From an uncultured Shimia sp. (GTDB lineage Bacteria; Pseudomonadota; Alphaproteobacteria; Rhodobacterales; Rhodobacteraceae), in NCBI RefSeq assembly GCF_947498095.1, contig NZ_CANMJE010000009.1, forward strand, positions 1 to 64,000: 64,000 nt of DNA, in the 5' to 3' direction. Both the position numbers and the translations under genes were made by a program. This document shows positions 1 through 7,564 of this stretch, in pieces. Positions within the stretch are counted from its first letter, which is position 1, and the number at the start of each line of letters is the position of its first letter. The notes under the pieces were generated by a model, which saw nothing but the letters and a program-made list of their open reading frames with translations, did not search any database and had not been told where the DNA came from.

Positions 1-310
1 TGTCATGGTTCCAACCTTTTCTGACGTGGCGTCCCGTAGTGGCCGCCTTCTGTTATTGAATTTAGGGGAACCTGCCGAAGAGTGATTTTGGTGCTGGGAC
101 ATAATTGCGTGAGATCGGGACACAGTGAAGCATGATGCAATGACGTTGGCTTTTTTATCAATAATGTCGGGATTCCTAAGCGCAGCATGCCCGAGCGACT
201 TAATCTATAATACAAGCGGCGGGTCCTGAGCCAATATTGGTTGTTGGTGGAGCAAATAACGGCTTCTTTCACTAACAAGACTTTACTTGACGCATGGCCA
301 TTAAATCGAA
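1..310. other. Gene-poor stretch, nothing recognised
   Basis: I see no supportable gene, RNA or repeat here. A minus-strand open frame of 115 codons runs through it, but its composition has no protein-like domain, it has no ribosome binding site at its start, and the stretch is AT-richer than the genes that follow. It may be decayed sequence belonging with the relic immediately downstream. Confidence 0.5.
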
Positions 311-545
311 ATGTATCGATTTGTAGGCATTGAACGATCGATAGCAACACTAAACAATCCCATTCGACGGAAGATGGTGGAATGGCTCAAGGACCGTACC
401 AAGTTTCCACCAGCACCGCCGGAACATGTCGATCTGGAAGAGCTTTCCGCCGCTGCCAAAGTTCAAGCGCTCTATTGACATCGCCGCTGATGCCCCACAG
501 GATTTATCGAAGGCAATGTCGCGCGCCATTCGACAGGCCGTCTAA
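311..545 (+). pseudogene. Frameshifted small gene or 3' gene relic, unknown family
   Basis: From the ATG at 311 a 55-codon frame runs to TGA at 476-478 and reads like real protein (MVEWLKDRTKFPPAPP, then VDLEELSAAAKVQALY). One base out of frame the protein-like reading continues (DIAADAPQDLSKAMSRAIRQ) to TAA at 543-545. Removing one T from the TATTGAC at about 473-479 would join both parts into a 77-residue protein. I do not recognise the family. There is no convincing Shine-Dalgarno sequence, so it may be the tail of a longer decayed gene. A single-base sequencing error is the other explanation. Confidence 0.5.
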
Positions 546-911
546 CACGCCCATTTTGTGCGGCTTGGCGACATGCCTACAAGACAGGTCTTTTATCGCC
601 GACAGCTATGTACAATCTGCCGCTTCTAACCAAAAAACCGTCGATCTGGGCGCCTTTCAATTATCGTTTTCCCCCGCATAAAATTGGGTCTTTCAAATTT
701 TCCCGAATAATACGCCCCCCAAAGAAGCGCAAAAAATGCATGTTATCAGCACTTTGACCATGCTCCATTTTTGTGCAGTTGCTCAAGACGCCCTACCCGT
801 CCTCCTAAGTTGGACTTGCCGAATCCCGCCCGGCCTCCCTAGTGTGAGAGCGCTCGAACAAAGGCACTTGGGGCGCTGTGAACCTGAGGCCGCAATAGGG
901 AACAAGACCGT
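546..911. other. Intergenic region upstream of the ABC importer operon
   Basis: No gene is supportable. The 3' part is the leader of the importer operon. A weak promoter-like pair, TTGCCG at 816-821 and TAGTGT at 840-845 with an 18-base spacer, precedes an 8-bp palindrome GAGCGCTC at 848-855 that could be an operator. Both are guesses from sequence alone. Confidence 0.3.
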
Positions 912-2447
912 ATGACCGGGACACTTTTAAGTATCCAAGGCCTGACCAAGGCATATCCCGGCGTGGTAGCCAACGACACCGTTTCTTTCGATATCCAAGA
1001 GGGCGAAGTTCACGCGCTTTTGGGAGAAAACGGGGCGGGTAAATCCACGCTGGTAAAAATGATCTATGGGCTGGTCAAACCAGACAGCGGCACGATGACG
1101 TGGCGCGGCGAGGCGTTTGCCCCCGCAGAGCCAAAGGCCGCACGCGCCTCGGGCGTGGCGATGGTCTTTCAGCACTTCTCACTGTTTGACGCACTGAACG
1201 TCGCGGAGAACGTCGCGCTCGGCATGGAGAACCCGCCGAAAATGCGCGATCTTGCACGTCGCATCCGGCGCGTGTCCGAAGCCTATGGCTTGCCGCTCGA
1301 TCCCAATCGTACTGTGGGTGACCTTTCGGCGGGCGAACGCCAGCGGGTCGAGATCATTCGCTGTCTGTTGCAGGATCCCAAGCTGTTGATCATGGACGAA
1401 CCGACCTCGGTTTTGACACCGCAAGAGGTGGAAATCCTGTTCCAAACGCTGAACAAGCTGAAATCCGAAGGCACCTCGATCCTCTATATTAGCCACAAGC
1501 TGGAAGAGATCCGCACGCTCTGTGACCACGCAACCATTCTGCGGCTAGGTAAGAACGTCGGAGAATGTGTTCCGGCAGAGACCTCGGCCCGTGACATGGC
1601 GGAACTGATGGTCGGCGATACGCTGCAAACCCCGACCCGGTCCACGGAAAAGGCAGGCGATGTCATGCTTGACGTCTCGGGTCTGTCGCTGGAGCCTTCC
1701 AACCCGTTTGGCACCACGTTGAAGAACATCCATTTCACCGTGCGCGCCGGTGAAATTCTGGGCCTTGGCGGGGTTGCCGGTAATGGGCAGGACGAACTGC
1801 TTGCCGCGCTGTCCGGTGAATCTGTGACCTGGCCGGATGCAGTCAAAGTCAAAGGGCAGGATGTCGGCCATCTGGGACCAAATGCACGCCGCAAACTGGG
1901 TATTCTGGCCGCCCCCGAAGAACGGCTGGGCCATGCGGCGGCTCCGGACATGAGCCTTGTGGAAAACGCGCTTTTAACCGGCATGATCCGCAAGAACCTG
2001 ACCTCGAACGGGTTTGTCGATTGGGCCGGAACTACGGAATTCGCCGATAAGGTGATCAAAGAATTTGACGTCCGTACGCCGGGCTCTGACCGTGCGGCGC
2101 GATCGCTGTCTGGCGGCAACTTGCAGAAATTCGTGATTGGCCGCGAAGTACTTCAGACACCAGAAGTATTGGTGGTCAACCAGCCCACATGGGGTGTGGA
2201 TGCAGCCGCTGCCGCATCCATTCGCCAAGCCCTGCTGGATCTGGCGGCCGGTGGCGCCGCGATTGTCTGTATCAGCCAGGATCTGGATGAATTGATGGAA
2301 ATCTCGGACCGATTTGGTGCGCTGAACGAAGGGCGCATGTCTGACATTCGCCCAGCTGCGGGCCTGACGATCGACGAAATTGGTCTGATGATGGGCGGCG
2401 CCCACGGCATGGAAGTCGCGCATATCGACGAAGGAGCGGACGCATGA
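912..2447 (+). CDS. ABC transporter ATP-binding protein, BMP/nucleoside-type importer
   Basis: This is a 511-residue protein with two fused nucleotide-binding domains, the architecture of sugar and nucleoside importers of the CUT2/BMP class (YufO/NupA-like). The first domain has Walker A GENGAGKST near residues 38-46, signature LSAGERQ and Walker B LLIMDEPT. The second domain lacks a true Walker A (GVAGNGQDE) and has NQPT in place of DEPT, while keeping signature LSGGNLQK; such degeneration is usual in this family, so ATP hydrolysis probably rests on the first domain. It acts on the cytoplasmic side of the inner membrane and powers the two permeases encoded next. Its stop overlaps the next start in an ATGA arrangement, so the genes are translationally coupled. 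Confidence 0.95.
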   Translation: MTGTLLSIQGLTKAYPGVVANDTVSFDIQEGEVHALLGENGAGKSTLVKMIYGLVKPDSGTMTWRGEAFAPAEPKAARASGVAMVFQHFSLFDALNVAENVALGMENPPKMRDLARRIRRVSEAYGLPLDPNRTVGDLSAGERQRVEIIRCLLQDPKLLIMDEPTSVLTPQEVEILFQTLNKLKSEGTSILYISHKLEEIRTLCDHATILRLGKNVGECVPAETSARDMAELMVGDTLQTPTRSTEKAGDVMLDVSGLSLEPSNPFGTTLKNIHFTVRAGEILGLGGVAGNGQDELLAALSGESVTWPDAVKVKGQDVGHLGPNARRKLGILAAPEERLGHAAAPDMSLVENALLTGMIRKNLTSNGFVDWAGTTEFADKVIKEFDVRTPGSDRAARSLSGGNLQKFVIGREVLQTPEVLVVNQPTWGVDAAAAASIRQALLDLAAGGAAIVCISQDLDELMEISDRFGALNEGRMSDIRPAAGLTIDEIGLMMGGAHGMEVAHIDEGADA

Positions 2448-3526
2448 TCAAGCTTGAGAAACGTCCACAGCCGTCGCGAAAGCTGTCGCTGGCAACACCG
2501 TTGATCGCGGTCTTTGTGACCATGATCGCCGGGGGCCTCTTGTTCATGGCCCTGGGAAAAAACCCCTTTGAGGCCATTGCGACGATTTTCTGGGAGCCGC
2601 TGTTTGGCGAGTTCGCCTTTTACTATCGCCCGCAACTCTTGGTAAAGGGCGGTCCGTTGATACTCATCGCGATTGGCCTGTCTCTGGGCTTTCGCGCAGG
2701 CATCTGGAACATCGGTGCCGAGGGACAATACATCATCGGGGCCCTTTGCGGCGCCGGGGTGGCGCTGGCCTTTTATCCGATGGAAAGCTTCTTCATCTTC
2801 CCGCTGATGATCCTTGCCGGAGCCCTTGGCGGCTGGGCCTGGGCGATGATCCCCGCACTGTTGAAAGTCAAATTTGGCACCAACGAAATCCTTGTGTCTT
2901 TGATGCTGGTCTACGTGGCCGAACAGCTTCTGGCCTCTATGAGCCTTGGCTTGATGAAAAACCCACAAGGCTTTGGCTTTCCGGGATCGCGCAACCTGCA
3001 GGAATACCCCAGCGCCTTTAACGCCGAGCTGATCGCTGGCACCGGCATGCATTGGGGTGTTCTGTTCGCCTTCATCGCGGTGATCTTTGCCTATGTTCTG
3101 CTGAACCGGCACATTCTGGGGTTCAACATTCGTCTGACCGGGGAAGCCCCCCGAGCAGCACGGTTCGCGGGCGTAAGCCCAACGCGGCTTGTACTGTTCT
3201 GCCTTGGCACCGCCGGAGCATTGGCAGGTCTTGCGGGCATGTTCGAAGTTGCCGGCCCCTCTGGGCAGGTGAGCATCGACTTTAACGCAGGCTATGGCTT
3301 TACCGCGATCATCGTGGCCTTTCTCGGCCGGTTGCATCCGGTGGGCATTCTACTGGCCGGCCTTTTGATGGCGCTGACGTATATTGGCGGTGAGATTGCC
3401 CAATCCAACATGGGTCTGCCAGCTGCGGCCATTCAGGTGTTTCAGGGGATGCTGCTGTTCTTTCTCTTGGCGCTGGACCTTTTGACCAACTATCGCATTC
3501 GATTTGCTGTGAAGGGAGCCGCATAA
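2444..3526 (+). CDS. ABC transporter permease 1 (BMP/nucleoside-type)
   Basis: A 360-residue inner-membrane permease of the BPD_transp_2 (LivH/RbsC/YufP) family with about eight to ten hydrophobic segments. The conserved stretch GIWNIGAEGQYIIGA (about residues 85-100) and the cytoplasmic EAPRAARFAG loop (about 235-245) are family hallmarks. It starts four bases inside the end of the ATPase gene and its TAA overlaps the ATG of the second permease, so three genes are tightly coupled. It should pair with the following permease as a heterodimeric channel. The substrate cannot be read from the sequence; nucleosides are the best guess from the BMP-type binding protein downstream. Confidence 0.93.
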   Translation: MIKLEKRPQPSRKLSLATPLIAVFVTMIAGGLLFMALGKNPFEAIATIFWEPLFGEFAFYYRPQLLVKGGPLILIAIGLSLGFRAGIWNIGAEGQYIIGALCGAGVALAFYPMESFFIFPLMILAGALGGWAWAMIPALLKVKFGTNEILVSLMLVYVAEQLLASMSLGLMKNPQGFGFPGSRNLQEYPSAFNAELIAGTGMHWGVLFAFIAVIFAYVLLNRHILGFNIRLTGEAPRAARFAGVSPTRLVLFCLGTAGALAGLAGMFEVAGPSGQVSIDFNAGYGFTAIIVAFLGRLHPVGILLAGLLMALTYIGGEIAQSNMGLPAAAIQVFQGMLLFFLLALDLLTNYRIRFAVKGAA

Positions 3527-4446
3527 TGGATCTTTCAGCCATTAATCCCGTCCTGCTGATTGCCTCGCTCATGGTGGCGGCAACGCCTTTGTTGCTGGCC
3601 GCGGTCGGAGAGCTTGTTGTCGAACGCGCTGGCGTTCTTAACCTTGGCGTCGAAGGCATGATGATCGTCGGCGCCATTGGCGGCTTTGCGATCTCGGTGG
3701 AAAGCGGCTCGCCCTATCTGGGGCTGGTTGCTGCGATGATCGCGGGCGCCGTATTGTCGTTGCTCTTTGCCTTTCTGACGCAATTTGCCCTGGCCAACCA
3801 AGTGGCCTCGGGTCTGGCGCTGACGCTGTTCGGACTGGGCCTGTCGGCCCTGATGGGACAGGGATATGTCGGGATCAAACCACCTGCCATGGGCAAGCTG
3901 GACATTCCAATCCTGAGTGATCTGCCGGTTGTAGGACCAATCCTGTTTGGACATGATCCGGTTCTGTACATTGGGATCGCGCTGACTGCCGGTGTCTGGG
4001 CTGTCCTGAAATACAGCCGCATCGGATTGATCCTGCGCGCTGTGGGTGAAAACCACGATGCCGCGCATGCCTTGGGGTATAACGTGATCCGTGTGCGTGT
4101 GCTGGCCATCATGTTTGGTGGCGCTTGTGCAGGGCTTGGTGGCGCCTACATCAGCCTGATCCGCGTACCGCAATGGACCGAAGGCATGACCGCCGGTATT
4201 GGCTGGATCGCGCTGGCGCTGGTGGTCTTTGCCAGCTGGAAACCGTGGCGTGTGTTGCTGGGTGCCTATCTTTTTGGCGGCATCAACGTTTTGCAACTCA
4301 ATCTGCAGGCCGCAGGCATTGCAATTCCGGTCGAATACTTGGCAATGTCACCCTACATCATCACCATTCTGGTTCTGGTCATCATGTCTGCTGACAAGAG
4401 CCGCGCGCCCGCCTCGTTGGGCCGCATTTTCCACGCCTCGGGCTAA
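3526..4446 (+). CDS. ABC transporter permease 2 (BMP/nucleoside-type)
   Basis: A 306-residue inner-membrane permease (YufQ/NupC-like, BPD_transp_2). Visible family features are ERAGVLNLGVEGMMIVGA near residues 28-45 and the GENHDAAHALGYN cytoplasmic loop near 167-179, with about eight membrane segments. Its ATG shares a base with the stop of the preceding permease. A 38-base gap with a clear ribosome binding site separates it from the binding-protein gene, which allows that gene to be made in excess, as is common for ABC importers. Confidence 0.93.
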   Translation: MDLSAINPVLLIASLMVAATPLLLAAVGELVVERAGVLNLGVEGMMIVGAIGGFAISVESGSPYLGLVAAMIAGAVLSLLFAFLTQFALANQVASGLALTLFGLGLSALMGQGYVGIKPPAMGKLDIPILSDLPVVGPILFGHDPVLYIGIALTAGVWAVLKYSRIGLILRAVGENHDAAHALGYNVIRVRVLAIMFGGACAGLGGAYISLIRVPQWTEGMTAGIGWIALALVVFASWKPWRVLLGAYLFGGINVLQLNLQAAGIAIPVEYLAMSPYIITILVLVIMSADKSRAPASLGRIFHASG

Positions 4447-4484
4447 GAGGCCAAAAACCGAACACGATAAGGGAGTGTTAACGT

Positions 4485-5555
4485 ATGAAACTGACCAAAA
4501 TCCTGACCAGTGCTGTGCTGGCCACCGGTCTCGCAACAGCGGCGCTGGCCGACAAAACCAAAGTCGGCTTTGTCTATGTCGGCCCCGTGGGCGACGGCGG
4601 CTGGACCTATGAGCACGACAAAGGCCGACTGGCCGTTGAAGAGGCTTACGGCGACAAGGTTGAAACCGTCTATGTGGAATCGGTGCCGGAAGGCCCGGAC
4701 TCGGAGCGGGTAATGACCGATATGGCGCTGAAGGGTGCCGACATCATCTTTACCACCTCGTTCGGCTACATGGACCCGACGATCAACGTGGCCAAGAAGT
4801 TCCCCAATGTAAAATTCGAGCACGCCACTGGCTATAAGACCGCGCCAAACGTGTCGGTTTACTCGGCCCGCTTTTACGAAGGTCGCGCCGTTCAGGGCAC
4901 CATCGCAGGTCACATGACCAAGTCGAACGTTGTCGGCTATATCGGGTCTTACCCGATCCCCGAAGTGATCCGCGGCATCAACTCGGCCTTTATCCACGCA
5001 CGCAAGGTGAACCCGGACGTGCAGTTCAAGATCGTATGGGCCTACACCTGGTTTGACCCCGCAAAAGAAGCGGATGCGGCCAAGGTACTGATCGAACAGG
5101 GCGCTGACGTGATCCTGCAGCACACTGACTCGACAGCTCCACAGGCTGCCGCTCAGGCCGCTGGCAACGTTGTGACCTTTGGTCAGGCGTCAGACATGAG
5201 CGAATACGCCCCCTTCCCGCGCGTTTCGTCGATCATCGATGATTGGGCGCCTTACTATATTGCCCGCGTTGGCGCAGTGATGGATGGCTCATGGGCAGAA
5301 TCCAACACTTGGCACGGTATTGGTGATGGCATGGTTGGCATCGGTGAGATTTCCGACGCAGTTCCCGCCGACGTCAAAGCCGAAGCTCTGGCGCTGAAAG
5401 CCGCTCTTGCGGATGGCTCGTACCACTCCTTCACCGGCCCTCTGAAAAAGCAGGACGGTTCGGACTGGCTGGCCGAAGGCGAAACCGCCGATGATGGCAC
5501 ACTGGCTGGCATGAACTTTTATGTCGAAGGCATCGAAGGCGACGTGCCGCAATAA
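4485..5555 (+). CDS. BMP-family substrate-binding lipoprotein-like periplasmic protein
   Basis: A 356-residue periplasmic binding protein of the BMP (basic membrane protein, Med/PnrA) family, the solute receptor of this importer. The N-terminus is a signal peptide ending near ATAALA; there is no lipobox cysteine, so it should be soluble. The family pattern VGFVYVGPVGDGGWTY (about 28-43) and the ligand-pocket region QHTDSTAPQAAA are present. A GGGAG ribosome binding site lies nine bases before the ATG. BMP proteins of known function bind purine nucleosides, so nucleoside uptake is likely but unproven. An intrinsic terminator closes the operon 26 bases downstream. Confidence 0.93.
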   Translation: MKLTKILTSAVLATGLATAALADKTKVGFVYVGPVGDGGWTYEHDKGRLAVEEAYGDKVETVYVESVPEGPDSERVMTDMALKGADIIFTTSFGYMDPTINVAKKFPNVKFEHATGYKTAPNVSVYSARFYEGRAVQGTIAGHMTKSNVVGYIGSYPIPEVIRGINSAFIHARKVNPDVQFKIVWAYTWFDPAKEADAAKVLIEQGADVILQHTDSTAPQAAAQAAGNVVTFGQASDMSEYAPFPRVSSIIDDWAPYYIARVGAVMDGSWAESNTWHGIGDGMVGIGEISDAVPADVKAEALALKAALADGSYHSFTGPLKKQDGSDWLAEGETADDGTLAGMNFYVEGIEGDVPQ

Positions 5556-5580
5556 GCGCCACACCTACGAAGACACCAAG

Positions 5581-5611
5581 AGGCCCGTCATTTTGGCGGG
5601 CCTTTTCTTTT
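5581..5611 (+). terminator. Rho-independent terminator of the ABC importer operon
   Basis: GGCCCG at 5582-5587 pairs with CGGGCC at 5597-5602, followed by TTTTCTTTT. It lies between the binding-protein gene and the convergent MarR gene. Confidence 0.85.
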
Positions 5612-5647
5612 GGCCTCGGCACGCGAGAAACAAATGTTGGGCGGCTG

Positions 5648-6076
5648 TCAGGTCACGATTTTGGACAAGCACCTGAGCATCATGTCCCTCTCCCCGACTG
5701 ACAATGGCGCCAGGGTTTCCGCATTGCAGGTTTTGACCAACTCATGAAGGCACGGCGCCAAGGTCATGCCTGCTTTGGTCGGGCTGATGAGGTGCGCGCG
5801 ACGTGATGTGGGGTGAGGCTTGCGGTCAATCAGGCCTTGTTGTTCCAGACCGTCCAATGCCCGGCTGATCACATAGGCCGGGCGCTGGTAGATTTTGCCG
5901 ATTTCAACTTGGGTTAAAGGGGCGCGCTCCAGAACTGTCATCATCACTGGAAACTCAGACAGGTTCAGCCCCATGTCTTCAAGGCCCGCGGTCATACGGT
6001 CATCCATGTGGCGTACCAACCGGTGCAACATCCTTCCAAAACTGTTTTCACGCACGTTGCGCGTTTCATCCCACAC
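5648..6076 (-). CDS. MarR-family transcriptional regulator
   Basis: A winged-helix regulator of the MarR family, 142 residues from the start chosen here. The DNA-binding core is the stretch TQVEIGKIYQRPAYVISRAL followed by the wing (GLIDRKPHPTSRRAHLISPT). The frame stays open to an ATG at 6142, but that would put the 14-bp palindrome inside the coding sequence. A GTG at 6076 is preceded by AAAGG with a seven-base spacer and gives the usual MarR length, so I prefer it. The gene is divergent from the cytochrome b561 pair, which it probably controls along with itself. The inducer is unknown. Confidence 0.85.
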   Translation of the reverse strand: MWDETRNVRENSFGRMLHRLVRHMDDRMTAGLEDMGLNLSEFPVMMTVLERAPLTQVEIGKIYQRPAYVISRALDGLEQQGLIDRKPHPTSRRAHLISPTKAGMTLAPCLHELVKTCNAETLAPLSVGERDMMLRCLSKIVT

Positions 6077-6120
6077 GGCCACGCCTTTCGTCAGGCATTT
6101 CCTGACGCAAATTCGCAACA

Positions 6121-6134
6121 ATTGCAATTGCAAT
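6121..6134. promoter_or_regulatory. Perfect 14-bp palindrome, candidate MarR operator
   Basis: ATTGCAATTGCAAT reads the same on both strands. A second, overlapping imperfect repeat TTGC-N7-GCAA spans 6129-6143. It lies 45 bases upstream of the preferred MarR start and 48 bases upstream of the cytochrome b561 start, the expected place for a shared operator. MarR proteins typically bind short AT-centred palindromes. Confidence 0.6.
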
Positions 6135-6182
6135 ATTAGCAAATGTAGGCTACAGATCTCCCGTCAAATTCGGAAATGCACT

Positions 6183-6713
6183 ATGACGCGTTACCATCCT
6201 TTTCTTGTTTTCCTTCACTGGTTGCTGGCCCTCATGATCATTGGTGGCCTTATCATGGGCGGCAATGTGCTGGCGGAAACGCCTAATGACGATCCGTTCA
6301 AGCTCGTGGCACTCCGAATGCATATGGCGATGGGGATCCTAATTCTTGCGCTGATGGTGATCCGTCTGGTCGTGCGGTTGGTGACAACCAAGCCGCCCCA
6401 CGCGGATATCGGCAACGCGCGGGTCAACAAGCTGGGGACCGCGGCCCATTGGCTGTTTTATGTCGTTGTGATCGCGATGTGCGCCTCGGGTCTGGCGATT
6501 GCCAATATGGCGGGTCTTCCGGCCATCGTGTTTGGCGGGTCGGGGGCACCACTGCCCTCCGACTTTAGCGCCTTTCCACCCCGTATGGCACATGGTGCAT
6601 TGGCCACAGTGTTAACCCTGTTGATCCTGGGGCATGTCGGTGCCGGCCTTTGGCACCAGTTTGTCACCAAAGACGGCCTGTTTGGCCGCATGTGGTTTGG
6701 GAAGCGTTCGTAA
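6183..6713 (+). CDS. Cytochrome b561-like di-heme membrane protein
   Basis: A 176-residue integral membrane protein with four hydrophobic helices, matching the prokaryotic cytochrome b561 (YodB/CybB) family that moves electrons between quinones and periplasmic or superoxide partners. Histidines placed for heme binding are visible: FLHWLLA in helix 1, LRMHMAMG in helix 2, AAHWLFY in helix 3 and HVGAGLWHQF in helix 4. The ATG at 6183 was chosen because the upstream frame overlaps the MarR gene and operator. The next gene begins six bases after its stop, so the two are co-transcribed. Confidence 0.88.
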   Translation: MTRYHPFLVFLHWLLALMIIGGLIMGGNVLAETPNDDPFKLVALRMHMAMGILILALMVIRLVVRLVTTKPPHADIGNARVNKLGTAAHWLFYVVVIAMCASGLAIANMAGLPAIVFGGSGAPLPSDFSAFPPRMAHGALATVLTLLILGHVGAGLWHQFVTKDGLFGRMWFGKRS

Positions 6714-6718
6714 TAAGT

Positions 6719-7198
6719 ATGTCCCGTAAAACCCTGAACTTTGTGAACGAGCTTGCCGGCATCATGTATGTCGGCGGCATCCTCAGCCACATTGTTATCG
6801 GAGCCACCGTCGGGTCACCGGATCCAGAAACAGCCACCACGGTTTATACCTATAAGCTGCTCAGCGCCTACATCCTGATTTTGCCGGGATTGGGTGTGAA
6901 GGTTCTGTGTGACCTGGTTTTGTATTTTGTATTTGGAGAGCGGGCGAACTGGCTGAAAATCAAGCTGGCCATGGTCGCTTTCCTGGCTTTTAACGCCTTT
7001 GTGTTCCTTGTGCCGATGATGCCAGATATTCTGGCGCTTGCTCAGGCGTCTATTCCGGACGGTCACCTGCCCGAGGCGTTCCACGAGCTGGAAGCAACCG
7101 AGGCATTGGTTGGCATGTCCAATGTCATACCGCTGATTGTGGAAATGGTGATGGGCGGGTTCAAACCACGCCTGTTCAAGGAACGGCGCACGGTCTGA
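6719..7198 (+). CDS. DUF2269-like integral membrane protein
   Basis: A 159-residue protein with four predicted membrane helices (about residues 10-28, 45-68, 78-100 and 130-150). The overall plan, FVNELAGIMYVGGILSH at the start and a GxGVKV segment in helix 2, resembles the uncharacterised DUF2269 family; I am only moderately sure of the family name. It is directly behind cytochrome b561 in the presumed MarR-controlled pair, which hints at a shared role at the membrane, perhaps as an accessory to the b-type cytochrome. A strong terminator follows at 7242. Confidence 0.75.
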   Translation: MSRKTLNFVNELAGIMYVGGILSHIVIGATVGSPDPETATTVYTYKLLSAYILILPGLGVKVLCDLVLYFVFGERANWLKIKLAMVAFLAFNAFVFLVPMMPDILALAQASIPDGHLPEAFHELEATEALVGMSNVIPLIVEMVMGGFKPRLFKERRTV

Positions 7199-7241
7199 GC
7201 TTATCCCAAGCATTAAACCTTACCAGACTGCGTGTTGGGAA

Positions 7242-7273
7242 GGGTCTGCCAAGGTTTGGCAGGCCCTTTTTTT
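7242..7273 (+). terminator. Rho-independent terminator of the b561 operon
   Basis: GGGTCTGCCA pairs with TTGGCAGGCCC (one bulge) and is followed by seven T residues at 7267-7273. Confidence 0.85.
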
Positions 7274-7352
7274 GCTCCTAAACTGCGGATTGGCCAGAAT
7301 TCAATTGGTCTTGGCCTAAATCCACATGGGTGCGGCCCCTGACGCCCCCATA

Positions 7353-7510
7353 TCTCTATCAACAGAGACGGACAGCTTTACTCTCCTCCCTCCCTTCCCT
7401 CCCAATGGGTGTCGGTCTCTCCAAGGTCAGCGGCTTTCCAATTCTCCGTTGACCCTGCCTCTGAGAGCGGTTCGATCCCTGTCCCTGATCGCACCGCTCT
7501 TTTTCTTTTG
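7353..7510 (+). ncRNA. Candidate small RNA with a CU-rich anti-Shine-Dalgarno loop
   Basis: No gene lies on the plus strand here, yet a very strong intrinsic terminator ends at 7510, after the b561 operon has already been terminated at 7273. Upstream of it AGAGACGGAC (7364-7373) can pair with GTCGGTCTCT (7411-7420), nine of ten bases, enclosing a loop that carries CTCTCCTCCCTCCC (7381-7394). An alternative small hairpin TCTCT-N6-AGAGA sits at 7353-7368. A stem presenting a CU-rich loop followed by a terminator is the plan of the alphaproteobacterial anti-SD (cuckoo-type, CcsR-like) small RNAs. The 5' end is not determined; CCCCATAT at 7346-7353 resembles a heat-shock sigma -10 element but I find no matching -35. 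Confidence 0.45.
7464..7510 (+). terminator. Strong Rho-independent terminator with no upstream protein gene
   Basis: AGAGCGGT (7464-7471) pairs with ACCGCTCT (7493-7500), with an inner CGATC/GATCG stem, followed by TTTTTCTTTT. It is the probable 3' end of the small RNA candidate. Confidence 0.85.
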
Positions 7511-7517
7511 CCCAACA

Positions 7518-7544
7518 AAAAAGGCCCGCCAGAACGGCGGACCT
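7518..7544 (-). terminator. Rho-independent terminator of the sulfatase gene
   Basis: On the minus strand GGTCCGCC pairs with GGCGGGCC around a GTTCT loop and is followed by six T residues (plus-strand A run at 7518-7523). It lies 20 bases past the sulfatase stop. Confidence 0.85.
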
Positions 7545-7564
7545 TTGATTTATTTGGCTACAAG

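Noticed and set aside
382-681. A 99-codon plus-strand frame near the window start
   Set aside because: It overlaps the relic at 311-545 in another frame, has no ribosome binding site and reads unlike a protein.
2153-3337. A 394-codon minus-strand frame across the ABC importer
   Set aside because: It is antisense to the ATPase and permease genes and has a charged, low-complexity composition with no domain.
5895-6182. Upstream extension of the cytochrome b561 frame
   Set aside because: It overlaps the MarR gene and its operator; the ATG at 6183 starts the first membrane helix properly.
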